Assembly: GCA_004335835.1 (NCBI GenBank)
Contig: RWJK01001611.1
Span: 40,783-78,423 of the forward strand
Reading direction: 5' to 3'
Source: Scenedesmus sp. ARA3
Taxonomy: Eukaryota; Chlorophyta; Chlorophyceae; Sphaeropleales; Scenedesmaceae
Length of the DNA stretch: 37,641 bases
The position numbers and the translations under genes are program-made. Each line of letters opens with the position of its first letter. Within the stretch, counting starts at the first letter, position 1. This document shows positions 20,049 to 30,086 of this stretch, one piece after another. The notes beneath the pieces are model-generated. The model made no database searches. It saw only the letters and a program-made list of their open reading frames with translations, and was not told where the DNA came from.

Positions 20049-23000
20049 ATGCAGCTAGCTCGGGCTGCCTTTACCGCTCTGCGGCACCAACAAGCACTCG
20101 CAGCAGCGAGTAGCACGTACGTTTCCCGTTTGTTTTCCTCCAGCAGCTCGTGTGCTGCTGAACAGCAGCATACCACCCCTGAGGCCCTGCGGGAGTTCAG
20201 GGAGAATGTGCGCGAGTTTGCACAGACAGTTGTGGCTCCACATGCTGAGCACGTAGACAAAAGTAACAATTTTCCTACAGACGTGGACCTATGGCGAGAG
20301 ATGGGCGAGTTTGGCTTACTGGGTGAGTGTGCAGCCCTCCATGCCATGACCTGTTGCACCCACCCACTTTCTCTGCCGATGTATCCAGCAGCTAGCAGGC
20401 ATATGTCATGGTGGTTCACAGCAGAAGCTGGTTCCACAGAAAGTGTTAAATAGATATGCGGGGTATGGAATTGCAGCTGCCTGCTGTATGCACTGCAGGT
20501 GTGACTGCGCCGGAAGAGTACGGTGGCCTGGACATGGGCTACCAGGCGCACTGCATAGCCATGGAGGTAGGCTTACGCACTGCTTGAGCACCAAATATGC
20601 AGCAATCGGCTGTTGGTGTCTGCCTGAGAGCTGCTGCTCATGCCTTTGCTTGATAAATCTGTCGGCAGCCCAAGATGCAGAGTGTTGCGGCAATGCGCCG
20701 GCACATTTACCACGCGCACTTTCCACCAGTACGAAGCACGCGGCGAGTGGGCATGCTTTCTAACTGCACCTTCCACCACATAACATCAAAGTGTGCTATT
20801 AATACTAGAACATTCTCTGCCACTGCACGTTGTGCATTGCATTTCCAGGAGCTGAGCCGCGCGTCGGGCTCTGTGGGCCTGAGCTACGGCGCGCACAGCA
20901 ACCTGTGCATCAACCAGCTGGTGCGCAATGCCAACCAGCAGCAGCGTGAGAAGTACCTGCCCAAGCTCATCTCAGGTGCGCTGCAGCAGCAGCAGCAGCA
21001 GCAGCGGCAGCAGCAGCAGCAGGAAAATGTAGAAGCGATTTGAGGCTCTTGAACACATGATGCTGCGGGAGCCGCCTCGCGGTGTGATTCAAACAGGGGT
21101 TTGGTGTCCGCGCCACAGCGCAAGCAAACACAAAGCAGTTGACCATGACGGCATTTAAACCTGCAGACGCAGCAGCTCTTTACGTGTCAGCATGTACTGT
21201 TGTGCATGGGCTACCTGCAATTACAAGTCGCCCTTGCCTGCCAGACGCAGTTTTGGAGTCCAGAAGCGGCGCAGATGGGAGCATCTCCATCAGCAACCGG
21301 CGGTCACCCAAACTATACCATACCCTTCCTGCATGCTGGCTGCTGACTGTGCAGGCGAGGCAATCGGCGCGCTGTCAATCAGCGAGCCCAATGCAGGCTC
21401 TGATGCGGTCAGCATGCGCACACGCGCAGACAAGAAGGGCGACAGATATGTGCTCAATGGCACAAAGATGTGGTGCACAAACGGGCCAAAGGTAGGAGGC
21501 GGCGCAGCTGCAGCAGCAGCGTGTGGTGCTTTGTGCTGTTTGAGTAGCATTTGCAGCTCCAGGCGCACATCAGCCGTTGCGCAGAAACTTGGCTTTCATG
21601 GTCAAGAAAAGACGCTCTGTGCAGTGCATACCTGCTGCTGATTGGTCGCAGCTGTTGAGGCACAGCTGTGACTCTCGGAGGCTGACATGCAGCTGTCCTG
21701 TGCGTCTGTGCCGTGCAGGCCAGCACCGTGATTGTCTACGCAAAGGTGGGCCGTGGCAGTGAAGCAGCAGCAGCAACATTCTTGCTGATACTGTACAGCT
21801 AGCAGCATATGGTATGCTTGCGGCGCTGCGAGAAAAAGTATGGCTGACCCCTCGCACGGCGAGGAATTAGTTAGCCGTGTTTTGGTGGGACACTACCACG
21901 TGCATGCTATGTAGAGTGCAATGCAGCGGTTGCTTGCATTGTGCCACAGTGCCTGGCGCACACTGACGTTTGGCGGGTGCTGGATGCTTTTCAGCCAAAA
22001 CTGCTGTGCGGCTGCAGACTTTATGCACAGCACAACCTCCTAATGCTTCAGCTTCGTGCAGGGTTCATAATGGCATTGACGGCGTCTGAGAAGGGCCTAC
22101 ACGGCATCACCACCTGCACCGTCGTGGCCAGCACCGCTGGCTATTGACGTTGTGATGATAACTGACGCCGTCACGTTACTCTTTCATGGCCACGTCACAT
22201 CCAATGCAGACGGCGCCTGACAAGGGCCCGCACGGCATCACCGCCTTCATCGTAGAAAAAGGCACCCCTGGCTTCAGCACCGCGCAGAAGCTGGACAAGC
22301 TGGGCATGCGCGGCAGCGACACCTGCGAGCTCATCTTTGAGGACTGCAAGGTGCGGCTTTGGCCCTGAACAACGCACCACTGATCTCCACCACAGTTTCC
22401 ATTCCTGTACAAGCCAATTCAGCTAGTTTGTTCAGGTCAAATCAAGGGTTTACACCCTGCACATTGTGGCATACTATTTATACGCCTCTGCAGGTGCCAG
22501 CCGAGAACGTGCTGGGTGGCGAGAACAACGGTGTGAAGGTGCTAATGAGCGGGCTGGATTATGAGCGCCTGGTGCTTGCAGGGGGCCCTGTGGGGCTCAT
22601 GCAGGCCTGCCTGGATGTGGCCCTGCCTTACAGCACGCAGCGCCAGCAGTTCGGCCAGGCGATCGGGAACTTCCAGGTGGGAAGCTGGGTGTGAAGTTGG
22701 GTGTGAAGTTTGCAGTGCGGCAAGGTAGGGAGCAAGTTGCTTGCTGCAGAAAGATATGATGTAACAGCGGCAGTCATGCCAGGCGTCCGAACGCCTGGAG
22801 TTGCCTGAAATGTATGCACAACGGCAGGCGATGTGCAGCCGCATAAGTGTCGCGCAAGGACACTGCCCCCTCACACATATTTGTTTTGTTAGCAGCTGCC
22901 TTCTGCTGCTGCCACGCACGCCGATCCAATGCCATGCTGCTGGGCACTGCCTGCTTCTTCTTTCCCTCTTCTGCTGCTGCTGCTGCTGCTCCCTGCAGCT

Positions 23001-23961
23001 GATCCAGGGCAAGCTGGCTGACATGTACACGGTGTGTCAGGCCAGCAGGGCGTATGTGAGCTGGGTGGCTGCGGAGGCGGATGCGGGCCGTGCCACGCGC
23101 CAGGACTGTGCTAGTGTCATCCTGTACACAGCTGAGCGTGCCACACAAGTGGCGCTGGATGCGATCCAGGTGAGGCGTCTTGGAAAGTGGTCATTGTCAA
23201 TTGTACGTTGTCAATTATGATTCTGATATTTGTGACTTACAATGACCATCCTGTACACTGCTGAGCGCGCCACGCAAGTGGCGCTGGATGCGATCCAGGT
23301 GAGGCGTTGTCAATTTATTCTTCAATGTCTTTGTTGCCAATATTACAACCATGACCAATCATGAGAGGGCCATGATCTGTGGAAGGGTAGTAGGGTGTGT
23401 TGCTGCTGTTGCATATCCATGTCGCAACCCTGCCCTCTCCAATGCATGGTGTGCTACTTACACTGCCTTCTCTCATACCTTGATTTTTCCTGTTTATTAC
23501 CCTCTTCAGACAACACAACCAGTACATGCCTAGACCCACAACGCAAAACTCTCGTTTGTTACTGTATTGATTCCTCGCAGGTGCTGGGCGGCAACGGCTA
23601 CACCAGCGACTACTCCACGGGGCAGCTGCCTCTGCCCAATGCATATGCTGTGACAGCTTATCTTGTGAATACAGCGACTACCCACAAGACGGCTGCCTCT
23701 GTTTTTCTTTACCTCGTCTGTTTTCTTTACCTCGTCTGTTTTCTTTACCTCGTCTGTTTTCAAAACACGACGCTTAACTGTGCCTTACTTTCAACCACAA
23801 CCCTGCAGGTGCTGGGCGGCAACGGCTATACCAGCGACTATCCCACCGGCCGGCTGCTGCGCGACGCCAAGCTCTACGAGATTGGCGCAGGCACCAGCGA
23901 GATCCGGCGCATGCTCATCGGCAGGGAGCTGTTCAGGCTGGCCTTACAAGCAGCAGCGTAG
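20049..23961 (+). CDS. IVD: Isovaleryl-CoA dehydrogenase, mitochondrial
   Basis: Nine exons: 20049-20322, 20499-20566, 20849-20975, 21355-21491, 21719-21745, 22210-22350, 22494-22676, 22999-23169 and 23809-23961 (TAG). Phases agree, giving about 426 residues, normal for the family. Residues 1-40 are rich in Arg, Ala and Ser with no acidic residues, as in a mitochondrial presequence. The acyl-CoA dehydrogenase core follows: [29 protein letters not shown] (flavin/substrate loop), [56 protein letters not shown] and [22 protein letters not shown]. The general base of this subfamily is the Glu in [11 protein letters not shown] (about residue 282), while the C-terminal site reads [12 protein letters not shown] without the Glu used by medium-chain enzymes. 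That favours isovaleryl-CoA dehydrogenase. It is a FAD enzyme of leucine breakdown that oxidises isovaleryl-CoA and passes electrons to ETF. Exon 5 is only 27 nt. Echoes occur in introns 5 and 8 and after the stop. Confidence 0.93.
22079..22143 (+). repeat. Junction echo of IVD exon 6, 5' end
   Basis: A copy of the exon 6 start 131 bp upstream of the true one: [22 protein letters not shown], then a stop, against [22 protein letters not shown]. The acceptor CAG has become TTG, so it is probably not spliced. Confidence 0.8.
23240..23308 (+). repeat. Junction echo of IVD exon 8, 3' end
   Basis: A near-perfect copy of the last about 50 bases of exon 8 ([17 protein letters not shown]) with the donor and about 10 intron bases, offset 129 bp. 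Confidence 0.85.
23581..23636 (+). repeat. Junction echo of IVD exon 9, 5' end
   Basis: The sequence after CTCGCAG reads [16 protein letters not shown], copying the start of exon 9 located 228 bp downstream. The acceptor is intact. The frame stays open to the 18-bp repeat and beyond. Confidence 0.85.
23702..23760 (+). repeat. 18-bp tandem repeat in IVD intron 8
   Basis: Just over three copies of TTTTCTTTACCTCGTCTG, pyrimidine-rich and within the intron upstream of the exon 9 acceptor. Confidence 0.85.
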
Positions 23962-24061
23962 CGCAGCATGTGCGCACTGTGTAGTGTCGCAGTGTCTGTT
24001 GTGTAGTTGGTAGAGTGTCCGCTGTGTAGTGTCGCAGTGTCTGCGTCGCTGCTTCATGCAG

Positions 24062-24375
24062 AGGGGCGCCAGCGAGATCCGCCGCACGCTGATTGGGCGC
24101 CAGCTGTTCAGACTGGCTTCGCAAGCAGCAGCGTAGCCCTGAAGTAGATGCATTGGCAGTGCTTATGTTGGCGTGATGCAGCGCAACGAGCATCGCCGCA
24201 TGCTGATTGGGCGGGAGCTGTTCAGCCTTGCGGCGCAGGCGCACAGCGTAGTCCTGACGAAGATGCAATCACAGTGCTTTTTTTGGCATGATGCAGCAGC
24301 AGCGTGAAGCAGCGCAACAAGAAGCGCCGCATGCTGATTGGTAGAGAGCTTTTCAGGCGGACAGCGCAATGTAAC
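24062..24375 (+). repeat. Three echoes of the IVD terminal coding end
   Basis: After the true stop (23961) come three progressively diverged copies of the last about 22 codons. Blocks 24062-24136, 24172-24256 and 24290-24375 read SEIRRTLIGRQLFRLASQAAA-stop, [15 protein letters not shown] and [20 protein letters not shown]. The spacing is about 115 bp. They would sit in the 3' untranslated region. Confidence 0.85.
24370..24374 (+). terminator. Candidate TGTAA polyadenylation signal, IVD
   Basis: TGTAA overlaps the end of the third terminal echo, about 410 nt after the stop. It is plausible but unconfirmed. Confidence 0.35.
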
Positions 24376-24865
24376 ATAGTATGATATCGTGTGCCACAAT
24401 TTTTTCCTGGCAGAGGGTGAGATGTCAGCACAGCAGCAGCAGCTGCAGCTTTGGTGCCTTGGCAGCGGCTGTCACAGCACGATGGTTGTGTCTGTGCTGG
24501 CTTGCTGGAGGTGGTGTACAACATACTGTACTGTACGGTGAACATTGAGAACAGCTGATTGCTACAGTCGTTAACATTTTCGTGTCGTAGTTTGTATTTG
24601 GTATGTTGCCAGCACAGGTAGCACGGGTAGTGCTGCTGCCATTGCGATGCATTCAGAAGCATATGTGTGCATGTGGGTCCGGGCACCATCGGAGGGACAA
24701 TCTGGTGATGATGAATGCAGGCTTTGTACCATACTTGGTATCATCTGAGTCAGATCAGGCAGTGGAAGGGTTGCACAGACCTGGGCAGTGTGCTGCGGCC
24801 ATCGCTCAGCATTGCGCTGGAAACTGCTGCCACCAGTGCAGGTGGTATAACATGATGTAATGCAC

Positions 24866-25119
24866 ATAACGCGTATATAGGTGTGTGCAGCATGCAATTG
24901 AGCTGTAGCACACCAAGGGGGTGTGGGGGTTCAACTCCCCCGCTTATTTTTTTGGTCCGGGCGCTGGGCACCTCCTGTACAGGGTGTTGTGACGTGTTCT
25001 GCTGGTGAGGCACTGCCTCCCGCTCCCGACAATTGGGCTTGCCCAATTGTGCTGTGGTAGCGAGCCAGTAGGATTCCGTCCCCCTTGGTAAAATTTGTTT
25101 GAAAAATAACGCGTATATA
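24866..25119. mobile_element. Putative SINE-like element with 14-bp direct repeats
   Basis: ATAACGCGTATATA occurs at 24866-24879 and again at 25106-25119, bounding a 226-bp insert like target-site duplications. The insert contains GGTTCAACTCC (24928-24938), which matches a Pol III B-box / tRNA T-loop, within a perfect 5-bp stem GGGGG/CCCCC with a 7-nt loop. T7 follows at 24947-24953. A perfect 10-bp inverted repeat lies at 25029-25050. No convincing A-box at normal spacing was found, so tRNA origin is uncertain. Confidence 0.45.
25029..25050. repeat. Perfect 10-bp inverted repeat with 2-nt spacer
   Basis: ACAATTGGGC, TT, GCCCAATTGT. It is a strong hairpin inside the putative short element. 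Its function is unknown. Confidence 0.8.
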
Positions 25120-26171
25120 CGCTATTGGCCTAGTGGTGTATGGCATGTTTGTGGAGAAAGAGAGAGACTGAGGCGGCAGCCTGAGGCGGCAGCAGCTCAA
25201 TTATACAGTGGTCCCTTGTGTATAAAAAGTTACACACGATGTGCCAAAAATGAACAGGAAAATGATATAGGTCCAAGTACGCGCAGCAGCAAGTTCCAAG
25301 CTCATCAGTCAGCGTAACCCTGCTAGGCAGCAGCCATCATCTTCCAGCATATAATAAAGACTGCAGAATGTCTGCACACGTGGAAGGAATAACCAAGCCG
25401 GATGGCACCGTACCGCGATAGCAGCAGCTGCATGTGCAGCATGCACGCGATGTGCTGCCACACAGTACCACAGCACAATCTACAGCAACGGCATGCTTGC
25501 AACGCATGCGAGCTGTGCTTCATTGTAGGCCTGGTCCCCGGCTGCGCTAGCACAGCACATGACTGCGGCACTGCCGCTGCTGCGGCAGCTGTCGAGACAC
25601 CAACTCTGCCCTTGGCACATGCAGGGGCTGTGTTGTTGCCACAAATTCAGCGCCAAAGACCTGGAGGGCCATTGACCTGCCCTAAGACGTGTGTCTGCAA
25701 ATGCAAATGCCCTCTCAGCGCATTGCACAGGCTGCTGGCAGCACCTGCGCAGCAAAAGGCAGCAGAAGCTGCAGAGTTATCAGGGCTGGCGCAGCCTCGC
25801 GCCCTGCACTGCAGGGCAAGCCGTGCCACTCTCAGGTGTTGCACTTGCTGAAAACAGTTGTGCCGTGGGTGCTGAGTGCATGTTATTACTGCAATGCGCC
25901 TCGACAGAGATCATGCACAAGATCCAACACAGCAATGCACCAACCATGCTGCAAAAGCACGTCACGCGTATGGCCTAAATGACGAATCTGCTGTGCCGCC
26001 CTCCTCCCAACTGCTGGCCTGCAATGCTCACCTGCCTAGCCGCAGCTGCACTTGCAGCCACTCCCTCCTATCCACTGCATATGCACCCACATGCTGCTGC
26101 AGCAGCTTAGGCTCCCGCCGATGTTGCCTGTGCAGCCAGGCATAGCAACCCCTCCCGCACGCTGCTGCTGC

Positions 26172-26337
26172 TCAGTTGAGGTCAGCAGCTGCAGCTGCGC
26201 GCTTGACAAGGCTGCTGATCGCAGCCAGCAGCTCATCTCGCATTTCAGCCACACTTGCAGGCGTGATGCCGTGCAGCAGCGCTGCCTCTTGCTCTTCAGA
26301 TAGCTGCCAGCAGCACGGCTGTGCACTGGCGCTCTCG

Positions 26338-26376
<39 letters not shown>

Positions 26377-26648
26377 GCGTTCGCCAGGCTGTCACAAAGA
26401 GCGCGCGCAACTGCCAGCACATACATGCCGCAGTCGTTGCTGTTCTGCTGCTGCGGCATTGCAGCCACCTCCACAAACGACGGGAACAATGCATCGTTGC
26501 TGCTGCTGCTGCCGCTGCTGCCGCTCCTGCTGCGTACCAAGGGCGTCGCAGCGCCGGCTAGGCTGCGTGCAACTTTGCGGTTGTGAGGCGCTGAGGAGTC
26601 ATAATGATGAAAGCTGTTGCTGGCCCTGTGGTAGGCTAGGCAGCTCCT

Positions 26649-26693
<45 letters not shown>

Positions 26694-26986
26694 CAACTAG
26701 ATCGCACACTCTATTGCCATTTCACCTGGCTACTTGTTTGGCACAAGTACATGCGCAGCAAGGGCGTAAGGCAGAGTTGCCATGGTGGCCTCCAAGCAGC
26801 TGCCTTCCTGCAAGCAGCTGCGTGTTTGTTCTGAACAACTGCATGTCCTGCAAGCAGCTGCCTTTCCTGCCAACGACGCCTGTCCTGCAAGCAGCCGCCT
26901 CACCAGTGAGCGCCGCCTGCCGCCCACTCTACATCTGGGTTGTCATTGACAGCAAACAGCACCAGCTCCTTCACATGCAGCTGCAC

Positions 26987-27030
<44 letters not shown>

Positions 27031-27834
27031 ATCAGCAAGCAGATCACCCTCGTCAAGCCATATTTACATACAGTAGCGTGCCCCGTGACAATGCCAGATG
27101 CGTTTCCTGCCCAGCTGCTGCCACAGCTACTGTTGCTGCTGCTGCTGATTTGCTATAAAAATTGGTTGAGTCCAAGCTCACCTGGAGCGCTTCAAAGATC
27201 ATTGCACTCTCCGCAGGATCTGCAGCACAGCAGGGCAGCAGCCAATCATGCCAGAACTGGAGCAAATGCCATGGAAACAGACTTTGTTTTAGAGCAACAT
27301 GCCTGCTGGCGTGTGTGGCAGTCAGGGAGTCTGTGCAGCATGCAGCACGCACTGTGATCCATCCATGTCTGCTGCAGGGCCTTGCAGCTGCAGGTCCAGT
27401 GCTAGCCATACCTGAGTTGAGCAGCAGAAACGTGGTTGCGCCGGGCATAAGTGCCACCTTGCTGCTTAATGAAGGGTGCAGCTCGTGTGTGAGGTACTCA
27501 AAGAAGAAGGCAATGATCTGCAGAGCAGAATGCAGCCAAGTGCATGCACACCAATCAGCCATAACACAAGGTGGGCCAAAAGGCAGCATACGCGGCGGTG
27601 ACATCAAGGCGTCCAAGGACACCTGAAATATTCATGCTGGCAAGTTGGCTGGTTGATACGTGTGTTATGAAGCAAGCAGGGACTGCCTTACTGCCTTACT
27701 GCTGCGCTGTTGGTGGCTGCTGCTGGCGCAGCAACACACACCTGATCGTTGAGCCACAGCGGACCCCGGAGCAGCTCAACGTCCCCATGCCTTAGAACCA
27801 CGTCGTGGTAGCTCAAGATGCGTCTATCTGACAT
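26172..27834 (-). CDS. NEDD8-type cysteine protease (SENP8/NEDP1-like, C48 family)
   Basis: Five exons on the minus strand: 27834-27742, 27517-27412, 27219-27182, 26980-26904 and 26646-26172 (TGA). Phases agree, giving about 262 residues (human SENP8 is about 212). The order matches SENP8 closely: LSYHDVVLRHGDVELL, GPLWLNDQIIAFFFEYL, DPAESAMIFEALQ, AVNDNPDVEWAAGGAHW (catalytic His104), NSFHHYDS (Asp121), then QQQNSNDCGMY (Gln172 and Cys177). All triad residues are present. The last exon adds a Ser-rich stretch before Gln172 and a poly-Gln run after the active Cys, which explain the extra length. Family members process NEDD8/Rub1 precursor and remove it from cullins and other targets. A SUMO-protease role is less likely given the size and the flanking motifs. 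It is convergent with IVD and divergent from the ATP-grasp gene. It is the only gene here in which I see no clear junction echo. Confidence 0.88.
26341..26376. repeat. CTG/CAG run encoding poly-Gln in deneddylase
   Basis: Twelve triplets within the last exon, read as CAG on the coding strand, give a poly-Gln run about 20 residues after the catalytic Cys. Confidence 0.9.
26648..26692. repeat. (CAG)15 tract forming deneddylase exon 5 acceptor
   Basis: It is read as (CTG)n-CAG on the coding strand. The final CAG is the 3' splice site of exon 5 (exon start 26646). Confidence 0.85.
26992..27028. repeat. CAG/CTG tract before deneddylase exon 4 acceptor
   Basis: It is read as (CTG)n on the coding strand, about 11 nt upstream of the exon 4 acceptor (exon start 26980). 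Confidence 0.85.
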
Positions 27835-28326
27835 ACTGCTGTACTGGAGTAGAGCAGATTTGACGCCAGCGACAGCTGAAGACTAGTTGTATGCGAGTGC
27901 TGATCCAATGGCTGCAAGTTAAGATATTGAAGCAAAAATCAACTTGGAAGTACCTCGGGTGTATCAGGGTGCTGTTTGCACGATGAGAAGCCTGTTAGGG
28001 TTCTCTTATTTTACCCACCCGGCACGCAAAGCTGGCCGTGAGCGGGCGCCGGATGCGTTTCATCAAGTTTTTGATCTCGCTCGAGCCTTCAATCTGGATG
28101 TTGTGCAGCGTACTACGTTCACATCAGCCCCAGCTGGGCCAGCTAGGCACGTTGCTTGAAGCGACTTGCTTGGTCAGGGAACGAACCGGCGTTGTTGTAC
28201 TGGCAGTTTTATAAGACAAAATCTTTACATGAGATATGACGTTGCAGTAGCAGAGGAGTGCAGAGCATGCTTGCCGTGGCAGCTCTGTTTTCAGAGAGCT
28301 GCTGCTGCGCTACTGCAGCAGCAGCA

Positions 28327-28366
<40 letters not shown>

Positions 28367-28974
28367 GTGCTGCAGCTGCGTGATTCGATTCTAGCGACCA
28401 AAGACACTTCTCAAATGCTGTGCGGCAGTTCGTGGCAAGGAACCTTAGGTGAAGTGTACTGCTGTGTTCTGCTCAGCCAATGACAGCACACTGTGCGTCG
28501 GGGGGCTGATTTCAATATCATTATTCGTGTACCAAAATTTACCTGCGACTCTTTATGTTAACACGTGACGTGGAGACATCGCAATTTGAAAGGGCCCATG
28601 CTTCCCTCCCTTGCGTGTCATATTCGACAGCATATACACTTCGGCCTGTGGTTAATGCAGGTGACGGTGGACAGATCAACGGCAATTGTATTCACCTTGT
28701 GGTTACACGGAAAGCTAGTGGCTACGCACTACCTGTGTCCGTGGAACCCGCCATCAACATCGCAACAGTCACCGGGCACAGACGAGCTAGATTGCCTCGG
28801 CTGCATCACTGCCTCGAAAACGAAGCTCGTGACTTCGCACTATCGGACTGGATCCATCGTTGCAGGGCAGCAGACAACCCTCATGGGGTCGCATGTGCCT
28901 GCTAGGGCAGTGAGCTGATCCAGCTGTGGCCAACATCAGCCCTGAGCAGGCTGCGCCACCTGTCGCACAGCGAC
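27835..28974. promoter_or_regulatory. Divergent intergenic region, deneddylase / ATP-grasp gene
   Basis: This region should contain both promoters and possibly unseen 5' exons of the ATP-grasp gene. Open frames at 27944-28159 and 28555-28918 lack family signatures and I do not call them. A CAG-CTG palindromic run lies at 28314-28364. Confidence 0.4.
28314..28364. repeat. CAG run meeting CTG run (inverted triplet repeat)
   Basis: A short CAG run is followed directly by about thirteen CTG triplets, so the sequence can fold on itself as a hairpin. It lies outside any called exon. Confidence 0.8.
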
Positions 28975-30053
28975 ATGGCTGCAGGATGCGTTGAATCGTC
29001 TCCAGGAAAGATCTGGTGCCTGGTGTCCAGCAGCAGCCACAATGAGCTGCAGGTGAGTCACGCTGCTCCTGCAGCTGTACAACAAACAACAGAATGAACA
29101 GCATGCTGTTTGCCGCCAAGCATCACAATACTCGGCGCTGTAGCATTTGGAACTGCCATTAAACAACTACCAGGCTTGTCTTACACTACCGCTACTTCTC
29201 CAATGGTGTCCACTGTGACCTTCGGTTAGTCAAACTTAACATGTTAAGCTGTCTGCAGCCATGCACTGGCCAGTGCACTGGCCTCCATGCATTGAAAGCT
29301 TGCGCATTCAGCCAATCCACACCACATGGTGCCGCAAAGTGCCCATTTCTTATGCTGCTTGTCGCTGCCATTGCCTCTGCCGCCGGTGATGTCAGGTCAA
29401 GGAGGTGGCCGGCTATGCGCTGAACCTGCTGCGGCCAGGTGTAGATGCTGACGCTGCTCGCTTACTGCTGCTGCTGCTGCTGCTGGCTGCTGCTGCATGT
29501 TGCTGCCTGTTGCTGGCCGTCTCAGGTCAAGGAGGTGGCAGGCTATGCGCTGAGCCTGCTGCAGCCCGGGCTGGATGCTGCGGTGCTGCCCGCTGATGCC
29601 GCCACGCGCGACTTTGCAGAGTTCTGCAGGGAGGTGCTGGGCGTGAGGGAGGCGCAGGTGAAGACGGCTTGGATCTTTGAATGTCATCTGTTAAAATTTC
29701 ACTGTAAATGAACAGGTGGTGGGCTCAGTGTTGATGCAGCTCTGGGTGTGAGGGAGGTGTAGGTGGCAGGGGGGGGGTGAGATATTTTATGTATCATGCA
29801 GAGCTCATTTGTGGAGGCGGCAAGGTCAATGCAAGTGCATTGCAGCTTATATGTGTCTTCCCAGTGCTAAACCTGTGCTGCATTGGTGGTGACGCACTGA
29901 CACATATTCATGTACTCCGCTGCCACTGACGCTGCTGTTAACCGCTGATTGCTGCATCGTGCGCCTGCAGCTGATCTGGGTGCCCAACCAGTCAGGCTAC
30001 ATAACCGCCAGGGACCTGGATGCGGCAACTGCCAGCCACATCAAGCAGTACAT

Positions 30054-30086
<33 letters not shown>

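Larger units (their letters stand above)
24376..26171. other. Intergenic between convergent IVD and deneddylase genes
   Basis: This is convergent 3' flanking sequence. Apart from a SINE-like insertion at 24866-25119 I find no gene. Open frames here are Cys/Ala/Gln-rich translations of CAG-type repeats with no family signature. Confidence 0.55.

Noticed and set aside
24900..24953. A genuine tRNA gene
   Set aside because: Only a T-arm-like stem-loop and a B-box match are present. No acceptor, D or anticodon arms could be placed.
25402..25851. A Cys/Ala-rich 149-codon open frame between IVD and the deneddylase
   Set aside because: It looks like translated GC- and CAG-rich non-coding DNA in a 3' flank, and the overlapping frames are equally open.
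27944..28159. A 71-codon open frame in the divergent promoter region
   Set aside because: Its composition is not repetitive, but there is no recognisable domain, splice partner or homologue. It may be chance.
28555..28918. Two overlapping open frames upstream of the ATP-grasp gene, considered as its first exon
   Set aside because: Neither joins the next exon in phase through a convincing splice pair. One ends at TAG just before the exon that carries the tentative start.
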